From assembly GCF_937936435.1 (NCBI RefSeq), contig NZ_CALDDG010000082.1:1-33523 (forward strand): a stretch of 33,523 nucleotides of DNA, in the 5' to 3' direction. This stretch comes from an uncultured Sulfuricurvum sp. Its GTDB lineage: Bacteria; Campylobacterota; Campylobacteria; Campylobacterales; Sulfurimonadaceae. Every line of letters begins with the position of its first letter. Positions within the stretch are counted from its first letter, which is position 1. The translations under genes and the position numbers were made by a program. The notes beneath the pieces were generated by a model. It saw nothing but the letters and a program-made list of their open reading frames with translations. It had not been told where the DNA came from and searched no databases. Shown here piece after piece: positions 8,606-17,481 of this stretch.

Positions 8606-8682
8606 TGGTGCCGGCACGAGGATTTGAACCCCGGGCCTACTGATTACAAATCAGTTGCTCTAGCCAACTGAGCTATGCCGGC
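8606..8682 (-). tRNA. tRNA-Thr (anticodon TGT)
   Basis: Reading the minus strand gives a full 77-nt cloverleaf. The acceptor stem is GCCGGCA/TGCCGGC with discriminator A and encoded CCA at 8608-8606. The D arm contains AGTTGGCTA, the anticodon stem ACTGA/TCAGT encloses the loop TTTGTAA, and the T arm CGGGG/CCTCG encloses TTCAAAT. Anticodon TGT reads ACA (Thr). Its 3' end is separated from the convergent wbaP stop codon by 1 nt, so transcription must end or be processed inside antisense wbaP sequence. It also sits at the border between the AT-richer O-antigen genes and the GC-richer rfb operon. Confidence 0.97.
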
Positions 8683-8695
8683 GAATAGAGGCGGA

Positions 8696-8701
8696 AGTAT
8701 A
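8696..8701 (-). promoter_or_regulatory. Candidate -10 box for tRNA-Thr (TATACT)
   Basis: On the minus strand TATACT ends 13 nt before the mature tRNA 5' end at 8682. That allows a start about 7 nt downstream of the box and a short 5' leader for RNase P. Confidence 0.45.
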
Positions 8702-8748
8702 TCCCATTTTTACTTAAAATGACCTATTTTTTTGAAAAAAACTATTTA

Positions 8749-8757
8749 TGTTATAAT
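8749..8757 (+). promoter_or_regulatory. Extended -10 promoter of the rfbACDB operon (TGTTATAAT)
   Basis: A perfect extended -10, TG-N-TATAAT, lies about 30 nt before the rfbA ATG in an AT-rich stretch. TTGAAA at 8732-8737 is only 14 nt upstream, too close for a standard -35, so the TG extension probably does the work. The ribosome site AAGGGATG follows at 8778-8785. Confidence 0.7.
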
Positions 8758-8786
8758 CCTAATGCAAGATACATATAAGGGATGAG

Positions 8787-9677
8787 ATGAAAGGGATCAT
8801 ATTAGCCGGAGGAAGCGGTACGCGCCTCTACCCTATCACCAAAGGTGTGAGCAAACAACTGGTGCCTATTTACGATAAACCGATGATTTATTATCCCCTG
8901 TCCGTATTGATGCTTGCAGGCATCCGTGAAATATTGATTATCTCCACTCCGACGGATCTTCCTCGCTTTCAGGAGCTTTTGGGAGATGGAAGCGAGATCG
9001 GAATGCGTTTTGAGTACTGTGTCCAGCCCTCGCCTGATGGTTTGGCACAGGCATTTATCCTCGGAGCCGATTTTATCGGCGGTGATGACGTTTGTCTGGT
9101 ATTGGGAGACAATATCTTTCATGGGCACGGGTTGACGAAACTCTTGGCACAATCGGTTCGCAACGTTACCGAAGAAGGTAAAGCGACCGTATTCGGGTAC
9201 TGGGTCAAAGATCCGGAGCGCTACGGTGTCGCCGAATTCGATAAAGCCGGAAACGTCCTCTCCATCGAAGAGAAACCGAAATCGCCGAAGAGCTCCTATG
9301 CTGTTGTCGGACTCTACTTTTATCCTAATAGCGTTGTCGAAATCGCGAAAAATGTCAAACCGAGTGACCGCGGCGAGCTTGAAATCACCACGGTTAATCA
9401 AACCTATCTTGCCCAAAACGCACTCAAGGTTGAACTCATGGGACGCGGTTATGCCTGGCTCGATACGGGGACGCATGAGAGTCTTTTGGAAGCCAGTCTG
9501 TTTATCCAGACCATCGAAAACCGCCAAGGACTAAAAGTCGCCTGTATCGAAGAGATTGCCTATGAAATGGGTTATATATCCCAAGAAAAACTATTGGAAC
9601 TGGCCCAACCTCTTTCAAAAAACCAGTACGGCCAATATCTGATCCGTCGTGCGAATGAAGGGAAAATCGGCGAATGA
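8787..9677 (+). CDS. rfbA: Glucose-1-phosphate thymidylyltransferase
   Basis: A 296-aa enzyme, normal for RfbA/RmlA. It makes dTDP-glucose from dTTP and glucose-1-phosphate, the first step to dTDP-L-rhamnose, in the cytoplasm. The nucleotidyltransferase signature 'LAGGSGTRLYPIT' (6-18) with 'KQLVPIYDKPM' (23-33) is intact, followed by 'LVLGDNIFHG' and 'EEKP'. It is first in the rfbA-rfbC-rfbD-rfbB operon; its TGA overlaps the rfbC ATG by 4 bp. GC is clearly higher than in the glycosyltransferase block to the left, and it has its own extended -10 promoter. Confidence 0.97.
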   Translation: MKGIILAGGSGTRLYPITKGVSKQLVPIYDKPMIYYPLSVLMLAGIREILIISTPTDLPRFQELLGDGSEIGMRFEYCVQPSPDGLAQAFILGADFIGGDDVCLVLGDNIFHGHGLTKLLAQSVRNVTEEGKATVFGYWVKDPERYGVAEFDKAGNVLSIEEKPKSPKSSYAVVGLYFYPNSVVEIAKNVKPSDRGELEITTVNQTYLAQNALKVELMGRGYAWLDTGTHESLLEASLFIQTIENRQGLKVACIEEIAYEMGYISQEKLLELAQPLSKNQYGQYLIRRANEGKIGE

Positions 9678-10246
9678 CTTTCGAACGTACCGCACTTACC
9701 GATGTTATCCTTATCACCCCGAAAGTCCACGGCGATGAACGGGGATATTTCACCGAAACCTTCCGAGCCGACAAGCTCGAAGAATTTTTAGGCTATACGA
9801 TCCCCTTTTGTCAAGACAATGAATCCAAATCTACGTATGGAGTCCTTCGGGGGCTGCATTATCAGCTTCCTCCCTATGCGCAAACTAAACTGGTACGGGT
9901 TATCGAAGGAGAAGTGCTCGATGTTGCCGTCGATATTCGAAAAGGCTCCCCGACTTTCGGTCAATACATTGCAGTGCGTCTTTCCGGTGAAAACAAGCGC
10001 CAAATGCTCATTCCACGCGGATTTGCGCACGGATTTGTCGTCCTCTCCGAAACCTGCACTTTTGCCTATAAAGTCGACAATTACTACAGTCCCGAATGCG
10101 ACCGCGGAATTGCCTATAACGATCCGGCTATCGGCATCGACTGGCAAATCGATCCCGCCAAACTGCAGTTATCGCTCAAAGATACCAAGCAGCCGTTATT
10201 AAATATCGCCGATTTATTCGAATACGGGATCGATCTTTATGAATAA
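9674..10246 (+). CDS. rfbC: dTDP-4-dehydrorhamnose 3,5-epimerase
   Basis: A 190-aa cupin-fold enzyme, typical RmlC length. It epimerises C3 and C5 of dTDP-4-keto-6-deoxyglucose. Visible signatures are 'DERGYFTETFRADKLEEF' near the N-terminus, 'YGVLRGLHYQLPP' with the catalytic-base histidine (about 62), and 'IPRGFAHGFVVLSE' (about 113-126). It overlaps rfbA by 4 bp and rfbD by 8 bp (10239-10246), so the four genes are probably translated from one message. Confidence 0.97.
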   Translation: MTFERTALTDVILITPKVHGDERGYFTETFRADKLEEFLGYTIPFCQDNESKSTYGVLRGLHYQLPPYAQTKLVRVIEGEVLDVAVDIRKGSPTFGQYIAVRLSGENKRQMLIPRGFAHGFVVLSETCTFAYKVDNYYSPECDRGIAYNDPAIGIDWQIDPAKLQLSLKDTKQPLLNIADLFEYGIDLYE

Positions 10247-11117
10247 ACCGATACACATTCTTGTGACGGGCGAGAACGGCCAGCTCGGCAGCGAGATAAA
10301 AGTTCTCTCTGTCTCCTATCCTCAATACTCTTTTACCTTTACGGATCGTACCACACTCGATTTGTCCAATCTATGCAAAATAGAAGATTTCTTCGAAAGC
10401 AAACAATTCGACGCGATCATCAACTGCGCCGCTTATACAGCGGTCGACAAAGCCGAAGATGAAAAAGAGCTTGCCGACACCGTCAACCACCGCTTTGTCT
10501 CGATGCTGGCCAAAATCGCTAAACGGGACAACAGTAAACTGATCCATATCTCTACCGATTATGTATTCGACGGGAACAACCATCGCCCCTATATCGAAAG
10601 CGATCCGACCGATCCGCAAGGGGTTTACGGTATGAGCAAACGAAACGGAGAAGATGCAATTCTCGCCGCCGCACCTCAAAACACACTGATCATCCGTACC
10701 TCATGGATCTATTCCTCATTCGGATCCAATTTTGTCAAAACGATACTCCGACTGGGAAAAGAACGCGATTCACTCGGGGTGATCTTCGACCAAGTCGGGA
10801 CACCGACCTATGCCAAAGACCTGGCAAAGGCCATCTTGGATATTGTGCCGGATATCGATAATCGCGCACCTGAAATCTATCATTACAGCAACGAAGGAGT
10901 TGCCAGTTGGTACGATTTTGCCAAAGCGATCTTCGAATTGTCCCACATCGGCTGTACGCTCAATCCTATCACCACCGATCAATACCCTACGCCGGCAAAA
11001 CGTCCTCATTACAGTCTACTGAACAAAACCAAAATCAAAAACGATTTCACTATAACCATCCCGTATTGGAGAGACTCTCTCCGCCTCTGTTTAAATGAAT
11101 TAGGAGAATTATCATGA
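10239..11117 (+). CDS. rfbD: dTDP-4-dehydrorhamnose reductase
   Basis: A 292-aa short-chain dehydrogenase/reductase that performs the final NAD(P)H-dependent reduction to dTDP-L-rhamnose. It has a dinucleotide-binding loop 'GENGQLGSEI' (about 11-20), 'NCAAYTAVDKAEDE' (65-78), 'ISTDYVFDG' and the catalytic Y-x3-K as 'YGMSKRNGE' (about 130). The ATG at 10239 gives an 8-bp overlap with rfbC, and its TGA overlaps the rfbB ATG by 4 bp. Confidence 0.96.
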   Translation: MNKPIHILVTGENGQLGSEIKVLSVSYPQYSFTFTDRTTLDLSNLCKIEDFFESKQFDAIINCAAYTAVDKAEDEKELADTVNHRFVSMLAKIAKRDNSKLIHISTDYVFDGNNHRPYIESDPTDPQGVYGMSKRNGEDAILAAAPQNTLIIRTSWIYSSFGSNFVKTILRLGKERDSLGVIFDQVGTPTYAKDLAKAILDIVPDIDNRAPEIYHYSNEGVASWYDFAKAIFELSHIGCTLNPITTDQYPTPAKRPHYSLLNKTKIKNDFTITIPYWRDSLRLCLNELGELS

Positions 11118-12127
11118 AAACCCTTTTAGTGACCGGATGCGCCGGATTTATCGGGAGCAATTTCGTCCCCTATTTTCTGGAAAAATACCCTGATATCCGT
11201 CTTGTCAATCTCGATCTGCTCACCTATGCCGGAGATTTGTCCAACCTCTCCGACGTGACCGATACCGAACGTCATATCTTCATTCAGGGGGATATCTGCG
11301 ATAGAGCCCTCGTCGAATCGTTGTTTACCCGATACGATATTCGCGGGGTAATCCACTTCGCGGCCGAAAGCCATGTCGACAATTCGATCAAAAATCCGGG
11401 TATCTTTGTCCAGACTAACGTCAACGGAACATTCACCCTAATCGATGTCGCTTACAAAATGTGGATGGAGAAACCGTTTCTCTATAAAGCAGGATATGAA
11501 GGGTGCCGTTTCCACCATATCAGTACCGACGAAGTCTACGGAACACTTGGAGAGAGCGGCCTCTTCACCGAAGAGACCTCTTATGCGCCGAATAGTCCGT
11601 ACAGTGCTTCCAAAGCCGGTTCAGACATGATCGTCCGTTCTTATCATCACACCTATGGGATGGATACCCTCATCACCAACTGTTCGAACAACTACGGCCC
11701 TAAACAGCATAACGAAAAACTGATCCCGACCATTATCCGCAAAGCTCTAGCTAACGAAAACATCCCGATCTACGGAGACGGTAAAAACATTCGTGACTGG
11801 CTTTACGTTCTCGATCACTGCAAAGGGATCGATCTGGTCTATCATACCGGAAGAAGCGGAGAAGTCTATAATATCGGAGGACGGAACGAGCGCAACAACA
11901 ACCAGATTGCCGAGCGTATCTGCAGCCTGTTGGACAGCATGAAACCGAAAGCGGATGGAAGCAGCTATAAAACGTTGATAACTTACGTCGAAGATCGAGC
12001 CGGGCATGACCGCCGTTACGCGATCGATGCGACTAAACTTGAAACAGAGTTGGGCTGGAAAGCGGAAGAAACGTTCGATACCGGAATCGTCAAAACGATC
12101 GATTGGTATCTGCAAAAATACAGCTGA
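11114..12127 (+). CDS. rfbB: dTDP-glucose 4,6-dehydratase
   Basis: A 337-aa extended SDR enzyme that makes dTDP-4-keto-6-deoxyglucose. Key parts are 'GCAGFIGSNF' (8-17) for NAD+ binding, 'HFAAESHVDNSI' (about 81-92), 'HISTDEVYG' with the active-site Thr-Asp-Glu trio, and 'YSASKAGSD' with the Y-x3-K pair (about 163). It is last in the operon although it catalyses the second step. Only 4 bp separate its stop from that of the convergent YfaZ-like gene, and no terminator hairpin fits between them. Confidence 0.96.
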   Translation: MKTLLVTGCAGFIGSNFVPYFLEKYPDIRLVNLDLLTYAGDLSNLSDVTDTERHIFIQGDICDRALVESLFTRYDIRGVIHFAAESHVDNSIKNPGIFVQTNVNGTFTLIDVAYKMWMEKPFLYKAGYEGCRFHHISTDEVYGTLGESGLFTEETSYAPNSPYSASKAGSDMIVRSYHHTYGMDTLITNCSNNYGPKQHNEKLIPTIIRKALANENIPIYGDGKNIRDWLYVLDHCKGIDLVYHTGRSGEVYNIGGRNERNNNQIAERICSLLDSMKPKADGSSYKTLITYVEDRAGHDRRYAIDATKLETELGWKAEETFDTGIVKTIDWYLQKYS

Positions 12128-12131
12128 ACCG

Positions 12132-12719
12132 TTAAAAGTCGAGCCGCATTCCGAAATACCATGAATCGTTATAAGTGACGCTTTGATCTTTAACATCGGT
12201 ATCGATTGTCCGATATCCGACTTCCAGCCGCCCGTTCGTGATCGGTTCGGCATCCAAGTGGATACGGGTTTCCATATACGAATCGGCATCTTTGAAACAT
12301 AATACCGAAGGGGCATAATATAGTGCGCCGCCGAGGTAAAACGGAAACGGGGTGTTCAGAGGCAGACGAAGCTCCGCTTCGACTCCCATCGGTACCGCAC
12401 TGTAGGTATTACCGTCAAATTTGGTATATTCACCCTTTATACCCAGTCCCACTTTCAATCCCGGAACACCTTGTACAGGACGCATAACGAGAAAAGAGAC
12501 CTCCATCAGCGGATCGGGGTCGGCAATCGTTTTGGAATTATTATTGTCCCCTTTTAAAAAACGGGCTCCGATATAGGCATTATTCATTGCATTTCCCATA
12601 CGCCCCATGTCGAGTCGAATCGAACCTTCCACATCTCTGCTATTGACGTTTGCCTCGATTTGATGCGCTGCGAATACGGAACTTGCGAACAACATAATTA
12701 AAATAACTTTTCGCATCAT
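12132..12719 (-). CDS. YfaZ-like outer-membrane beta-barrel protein
   Basis: A 195-aa protein with a signal peptide: basic 'MMRKV', a hydrophobic core 'ILIMLFASSVFA' and an AxA-like cleavage near 17-19. The mature part is alternating beta strands with many Gly and aromatic residues and ends in phenylalanine ('YFGMRLDF'), the usual BamA-recognised barrel end. The pattern resembles YfaZ-family outer-membrane proteins of unknown function. Start codons at 12719 and 12716 are adjacent; the AAGGG at 12728-12732 on the minus strand fits either. It is transcribed against rfbB and away from hldD from its own promoter, so it is not part of either operon. A role in LPS biology is not shown by sequence. 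Confidence 0.75.
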   Translation of the reverse strand: MMRKVILIMLFASSVFAAHQIEANVNSRDVEGSIRLDMGRMGNAMNNAYIGARFLKGDNNNSKTIADPDPLMEVSFLVMRPVQGVPGLKVGLGIKGEYTKFDGNTYSAVPMGVEAELRLPLNTPFPFYLGGALYYAPSVLCFKDADSYMETRIHLDAEPITNGRLEVGYRTIDTDVKDQSVTYNDSWYFGMRLDF

Positions 12720-12783
12720 TGCATTACCCTTTTATCGTCTCTGCGCCGCTAGCAAAAACCGTTTATTTATTTCTCTTTCCGAA

Positions 12784-12792
12784 ATTGTAGCA
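12784..12792 (-). promoter_or_regulatory. Extended -10 promoter (TGCTACAAT) for the YfaZ-like gene
   Basis: Read on the minus strand, TG-N-TACAAT lies about 65 nt before the start codon, leaving a 5' leader of some 55-60 nt. It is one of two outward-facing promoter candidates in the 181-bp gap between the YfaZ-like gene and hldD. Confidence 0.5.
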
Positions 12793-12850
12793 TAACTCCC
12801 CCTTTGCGCGCCGTACTCCCATCCAAAACGTGGTATAAGAGAAAATAAGC

Positions 12851-12856
12851 TACAAT
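12851..12856 (+). promoter_or_regulatory. Candidate -10 box (TACAAT) for hldD-hldE
   Basis: TACAAT in an AT-rich stretch 44 nt before the hldD ATG. TATAAG at 12834-12839 is an alternative. No clear -35 is visible. Confidence 0.4.
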
Positions 12857-12900
12857 AATTATTCCAAATATTTGATATCCAATACCATCGAGAGACCATA

Positions 12901-13911
12901 ATGATCTACAGTGACGAACCGTTTAACGGCAAGACGATTTTAATCACAGGCGGTGCAGGATTCATCGGCAGCAATCTCGCATTTTATTTCCAACGCCATT
13001 ATCCCGATGCCAAAATCGTCGTTTTGGATCTTTTTCGCAACAACGAAACTTTCGACAACGGAAATCTAAAAAGCTTCGGACATTTTAAAAACTTATTGGG
13101 CTTCACCGGAGAAATCCTATGTGCCGATTTAAACGACCCTACCCTTTGGGAACGTCTGCGAGGATACGGGTTTGATTATATCTTCCATCAGGCGGCTATC
13201 TCCGATACGACTATGTACGATCAAACGATAATGTTGCAAACCAATCTCAATACTTTTAAATATTTCATCGATTTGGCACTTGAACGCAATATCCCCTTGG
13301 TATACGCCTCATCCGGTGCGACCTATGGTGATGCCGAAGCGCCGCAAACCGTAGGACGGGAAGCGCCGCAAAACGTCTACGGATTCAGTAAACTGATGAT
13401 GGATCATCTCACACGCGATACGCTAAAGCGCTATCCTGATGCCAAGATCGTCGGTTTGCGCTATTTCAACGTTTACGGACCGAGAGAATTCTATAAGAAT
13501 AAAACGGCATCGATGGTTCTTCAACTCGGACACCAGATTTTGGCAGGAAAAACACCGAAACTCTTTACGGGTTCCGATACTATCCGTCGGGATTTTATCT
13601 ACATCGACGATGTTATTCAGGCAAATATCAAGGCTGCCAATCCGCGACAGAGCGGAATTTATAACGTAGGTACCGGGAATGCGCGAAGTTTTCAGGAAAT
13701 CGCCGATATTTTGCAAGAACAGCTCGGGACGGACTACGGAACGGATTATATTGACAACCCTTATATCGGCTCATATCAATTTTTAACCGAGGCCGATATC
13801 GCACCGAGCATCGAAGGGTTGGGATATACCCCGCAGGTGACATTGGAAGAAGGTATCCGACGTTATCTCCCTGAAATCAAACATCTTTTTCAAACCGAGG
13901 TTAAACGCTAA
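12901..13911 (+). CDS. hldD: ADP-L-glycero-D-manno-heptose 6-epimerase
   Basis: A 336-aa extended SDR enzyme, the last step of ADP-heptose synthesis for LPS inner core. It has an NADP-binding 'GGAGFIGSNLAFYFQ' near residue 19, 'HQAAISDTTMYDQ' typical of HldD, a Y-x3-K catalytic pair in 'NVYGFSKLMMD' (about 157-167) and 'YFNVYGPREFYKN' substrate-binding residues (about 188-200). GAGAG sits just upstream of the ATG. Its TAA shares one base with the hldE ATG (TAATG), so the two are coupled. Confidence 0.96.
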   Translation: MIYSDEPFNGKTILITGGAGFIGSNLAFYFQRHYPDAKIVVLDLFRNNETFDNGNLKSFGHFKNLLGFTGEILCADLNDPTLWERLRGYGFDYIFHQAAISDTTMYDQTIMLQTNLNTFKYFIDLALERNIPLVYASSGATYGDAEAPQTVGREAPQNVYGFSKLMMDHLTRDTLKRYPDAKIVGLRYFNVYGPREFYKNKTASMVLQLGHQILAGKTPKLFTGSDTIRRDFIYIDDVIQANIKAANPRQSGIYNVGTGNARSFQEIADILQEQLGTDYGTDYIDNPYIGSYQFLTEADIAPSIEGLGYTPQVTLEEGIRRYLPEIKHLFQTEVKR

Positions 13912-15332
13912 TGCATATTGTTGAAAGCCATCCGCGTATTCTTGTCGTCGGCGATATGATGCTCGACCATTATCTTTGGGGACACTGCGAGCGGATATCG
14001 CCGGAAGCACCCGTACAAATCGTTGATGTCAAAGAAGAGAGCACCGTTTTAGGCGGTGCCGGTAACGTCGTTCATAATCTTGTCGCATTAGGGGCGACAG
14101 TAAGTGTCGCCAGCGTTATCGGAGATGACGAAAACGGAACCCTCTTACTCCAAAAACTCGATGAAATCAATGTCAACCGTTCTTTATGCATTATCGAAAA
14201 AGGGCGAATCACCAGTAAAAAAAGCCGTGTTATCGCTTCGCATCAGCAAGTCGTACGTTTCGACAGCGAAACGAAAAACCCCATCAGTATCACCTCTCAG
14301 AAAATTCTGATGGACAAAATCATCGCCATCGTCGAAGACTTCGACCTCATCATCCTCTCAGATTACGCAAAAGGGGTCTTAACCGAAGGACTTTGTCAGC
14401 AAATTATCACCCTCTCGAAAATAGCCGGTAAAAAAGTACTCGCAGATCCGAAAGGAAAAGATTATTCCAAATACCGAGGCTCTTATCTGCTCACTCCCAA
14501 TAAAAAAGAGGCATCCGAAGCTACCGGCATTTCCATTCATGACGAATCATCGCTTGAAGCAGCCTTGAAATACCTCCAAACCAACGTCGGCTTAAGCGTA
14601 CCGCTCATTACTCTCTCCGAAGAAGGGATCGCCTACAGCGAGAACGGACTGCATCGTGTTCCGACCGTCGCCCGCGAAGTTTTCGACGTCACAGGAGCCG
14701 GAGACACGGTTATCGCGGCACTCGGTTTTGCATTGGCTCAAAAACAAAATCTCTACGATGCCGTCACTTTTGCCAATGCCGCGGCAGCGGTCGTCGTAGG
14801 TAAATTAGGAAGCGCGACCGCCACGCTTGCCGAAATCGTCGAATACGAAACTTCTCTAAAACAAACCCACGCGGACAGTCGTATTAAAACGCTGGAGCAA
14901 ATCCGTACAATGTGCGAAAGTTTTAAATCACGCGGGAAACGGATCGTCTTTACCAACGGATGTTTCGATCTTCTTCATGTCGGGCATGTCCGCTATCTCG
15001 AAGAAGCCAAAAGTTTCGGCGATATCCTCATCGTAGGACTCAACAGCGATGCCTCGGTCAGAACACTCAAAGGAGAAAGCCGTCCTATCAATACCGAAAA
15101 TGATCGTGCCTATATCCTGGCGGCCTTGGAAGCTGTCGATTATGTCGTTATTTTCAACGAAGAAACCCCCTATGAACTGATTAAATCGGTTCGTCCCCAT
15201 ATTCTCGTCAAAGGGGGAGATTACGAAGGAAAAGAAGTCGTCGGAAGCGATATTGCCGACGAACTCCGGCTTGTACGGTTCGTCGAAGGAAAAAGCACTA
15301 CCTCCACTATCTGCAAGATCCAGCAGCAATGA
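13911..15332 (+). CDS. hldE: Bifunctional heptose-7-phosphate kinase / heptose-1-phosphate adenylyltransferase
   Basis: A 473-aa fusion of normal HldE length. The N-terminal ~320 residues are a PfkB/ribokinase-type kinase: 'GGAGNVVHNL' (about 46-55) and the anion-hole motif 'DVTGAGDTVIAAL' (about 260). The C-terminal ~140 residues are a cytidylyltransferase-fold adenylyltransferase with 'FTNGCFDLLHVGHVRYL' carrying HxGH (about 345-361) and 'LKGESRPI'. It performs the first phosphorylation and the ADP activation; GmhA and GmhB, encoded 12-14 kb away, do the other steps. It overlaps the following GT9 gene by 4 bp (ATGA). Confidence 0.97.
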   Translation: MHIVESHPRILVVGDMMLDHYLWGHCERISPEAPVQIVDVKEESTVLGGAGNVVHNLVALGATVSVASVIGDDENGTLLLQKLDEINVNRSLCIIEKGRITSKKSRVIASHQQVVRFDSETKNPISITSQKILMDKIIAIVEDFDLIILSDYAKGVLTEGLCQQIITLSKIAGKKVLADPKGKDYSKYRGSYLLTPNKKEASEATGISIHDESSLEAALKYLQTNVGLSVPLITLSEEGIAYSENGLHRVPTVAREVFDVTGAGDTVIAALGFALAQKQNLYDAVTFANAAAAVVVGKLGSATATLAEIVEYETSLKQTHADSRIKTLEQIRTMCESFKSRGKRIVFTNGCFDLLHVGHVRYLEEAKSFGDILIVGLNSDASVRTLKGESRPINTENDRAYILAALEAVDYVVIFNEETPYELIKSVRPHILVKGGDYEGKEVVGSDIADELRLVRFVEGKSTTSTICKIQQQ

Positions 15333-16288
15333 GTACAAAAACCCGTTTTCTTATCATACGTTACAGCGGGCTTGGAGATCTTGTTATGCTGCTGCCGACG
15401 CTGCAAAAACTGAAAATTGTCTATCCGGAAAGTTCATTTACCCTCTTAACCGACAGTTCCAATCGTGATTTCGCCAACCTTTCATGCGGTCTCATTGACG
15501 ATACGATTACCCTCAATCGCAAAGTGTTTAAACAAAAGCGATTTTTCTCTTCTATCGGTGAAATCGGCAAAATGCTTTTTCACATCCGCAAACGTTTCGA
15601 TATCTGTATCGATTTCCAAAGTTTCGGAGAGACGGCAACTATCAGTTATCTCGTCAATGCAAAAGAGAAATGGGGTGCCGAAAAAAAGAGCAAATACAAC
15701 TACGGCTATACCCGATTGGTTCCATACGATACTTCCGGGCATCGAAGCCAGCTTTTCGCCCGTATAGCCGGAGTCGATGACACCCTCTCCCGCCCCAAAA
15801 TATGTCTGACGCAAAACGCTGAAGTTTTTCGCCAATCCGTCGCAGCGACACTTGATTCAAGCAAACCGACGGTAGGACTCAATATCGGTTCGACCAGCGA
15901 ATCCAGACGCTGGAGCGAACAAAACTTTTTCCAGCTGGCTTCTGAGCTATCAGAACACTATACGATCCTCGTATTCATCGGTCCGCTCGAAAACCGCTAC
16001 AAAGAAGTTTTCCAAGATTTTGCCATTATTGAGAATACGACGCTCGAACAACTCTGCGGAGCCATTTCGCTGTGTTCGTATTTTATCAGCAACGATACCG
16101 GCCCCGTCCATCTCGCCGCGGCTCTCGGGATTCCTACGATCACCCTCTTTAGTACCGGAGAAGATACAAACGTAGGATGCCTAAATCCCTACAAACGCTC
16201 GCTTCGCCGTCCCGATATTAATGCCATCAGTGTCACTGACGTCACCGATGAGCTCAAAGCACTGGAAAACGACCTGATCTTAAACTGA
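15329..16288 (+). CDS. GT9 heptosyltransferase-like glycosyltransferase
   Basis: A 319-aa GT-B enzyme of family GT9. It starts 'TRFLIIRYSGLGDLVMLLPT', the family's N-terminal signature, and has 'VGLNIGSTSESRRWSEQNF' and 'NDTGPVHLAAALGIPTITLF', the ADP-heptose binding motif, near residue 255. It is translationally coupled to hldE, which makes its likely donor. Unlike the two other GT9 proteins in the window, it has no C-terminal cysteine cluster. The exact acceptor on the inner core cannot be told. It ends 4 bp before the convergent O-antigen ligase gene. Confidence 0.88.
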   Translation: MSTKTRFLIIRYSGLGDLVMLLPTLQKLKIVYPESSFTLLTDSSNRDFANLSCGLIDDTITLNRKVFKQKRFFSSIGEIGKMLFHIRKRFDICIDFQSFGETATISYLVNAKEKWGAEKKSKYNYGYTRLVPYDTSGHRSQLFARIAGVDDTLSRPKICLTQNAEVFRQSVAATLDSSKPTVGLNIGSTSESRRWSEQNFFQLASELSEHYTILVFIGPLENRYKEVFQDFAIIENTTLEQLCGAISLCSYFISNDTGPVHLAAALGIPTITLFSTGEDTNVGCLNPYKRSLRRPDINAISVTDVTDELKALENDLILN

Positions 16289-16292
16289 ATTA

Positions 16293-17480
16293 TTATCGTT
16301 TGTAAACGATTGCAATGAGTATAATCCATATCGAGTCATAAATAACATTTTGATAGATTGAATGATCGAACATTCCACTAACAAATAATACAATGAGAAT
16401 AGCAATGGCTGAACTATACAATGGCGATGCATCTTCTTTATACGATACGATTTTAGAATACAGACGATACCAAAGAAATAGAAACATCACCATTCCTACC
16501 ATGCCTGTCGATAATAATATTTCCAAAATAATATTATGAGGCATCATTCCATAAGACGGAACTCCCGGTAAAAAGCGAAAAGCGTCCAGACCATATCCTA
16601 AAAATGGGTGTAGTTCAATATGATGCCACGTTAATGACCATAAAACATCTCTACCTGCACTTTCCCCTTGAAAAAGAGAATAAACACGCAAAACAATATG
16701 AGAATCCTGAGAGGCATAAATTAAGAGTCCGACAATACCGAGAATGACGTAAATATAATGCTTACTTTTCAAATTTTTTCGCTCTATCCAAAAATAAACA
16801 GATAAAGCACTTACTGTAGCCACCCATGAACCACGGGAATTTGTTTGCAATAGATCGAATAGAGCCATCGAAACAATCAAAGTAAGAATCCCTGCTTTGA
16901 ATATTGAAATACTAAAATATCTTTTATGTAACAAGATTCCCGCACTTAGAACGATCCCGACAGATAAAACAAGCCCCAATGTATTTGGATGAAAAACCAT
17001 CGCTTTCATGCGGCCATCTAACATTGTTTTTCCGATTAAATCTTGGCCATATAGATATTGAAACAATCCATCAATAACTTGAATTCCAAAAGCGAATAAA
17101 ACGCTTATCACTATCAAAGATATCGAAACATATTTTTTTTTGAGAAAATATACTAATGCATAAAGGCACAATGCTAATTGTAAAAGTCGAAGTTCAAAAT
17201 GCCAGGCTTCCGCAGGATTAAAAGCATCCATATTTGCCAGACTAATCACCCCAAAGAATAAAAGGATCGCTTTAGTAAAAGGTTGCTCTGTGATATAAGA
17301 TATCAAGTCTTTATTTTGAAAAGCTATCCAGAAAAAAGAAAGAGGTATCAATCCTAACATTAGTTGAAAAACTGCATTTTTCATTGGTATAGTAACAATC
17401 CAAACAACTACTAATACCGTAATTGTAAGGTTACGGTTTAGATAGTGTTCTACATTCAATTGTCCTGCAGTTTTAATCAT
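16293..17480 (-). CDS. waaL: O-antigen ligase (WaaL/Wzy_C family)
   Basis: A 395-aa integral membrane protein with about 11-12 predicted helices. A large periplasmic loop carries 'GESAGRDVLWSLTWHHIE', 'FLGYGLDAFR' and 'MPHNIILEILLSTG', the pattern of the O-antigen ligase/polymerase domain, whose conserved Arg and His lie in that loop. It would join undecaprenyl-linked O-antigen to lipid A-core in the periplasm. A Wzy polymerase is the alternative; position in the core gene run and WaaL-like length favour ligase. The chosen ATG at 17480 follows the upstream GT9 stop by 1 nt with GAG 7 nt before it; an in-frame ATG at 17501 would add 7 residues. Strongly AT-rich. Confidence 0.82.
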   Translation of the reverse strand: MIKTAGQLNVEHYLNRNLTITVLVVVWIVTIPMKNAVFQLMLGLIPLSFFWIAFQNKDLISYITEQPFTKAILLFFGVISLANMDAFNPAEAWHFELRLLQLALCLYALVYFLKKKYVSISLIVISVLFAFGIQVIDGLFQYLYGQDLIGKTMLDGRMKAMVFHPNTLGLVLSVGIVLSAGILLHKRYFSISIFKAGILTLIVSMALFDLLQTNSRGSWVATVSALSVYFWIERKNLKSKHYIYVILGIVGLLIYASQDSHIVLRVYSLFQGESAGRDVLWSLTWHHIELHPFLGYGLDAFRFLPGVPSYGMMPHNIILEILLSTGMVGMVMFLFLWYRLYSKIVSYKEDASPLYSSAIAILIVLFVSGMFDHSIYQNVIYDSIWIILIAIVYKR

Positions 17481-17481
17481 T

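Noticed and set aside
8802..9527. Open minus-strand frame of 241 codons opposite rfbA
   Set aside because: It is the mirror of a well-conserved gene, has no ribosome site or recognisable domain, and rfbA is certain.
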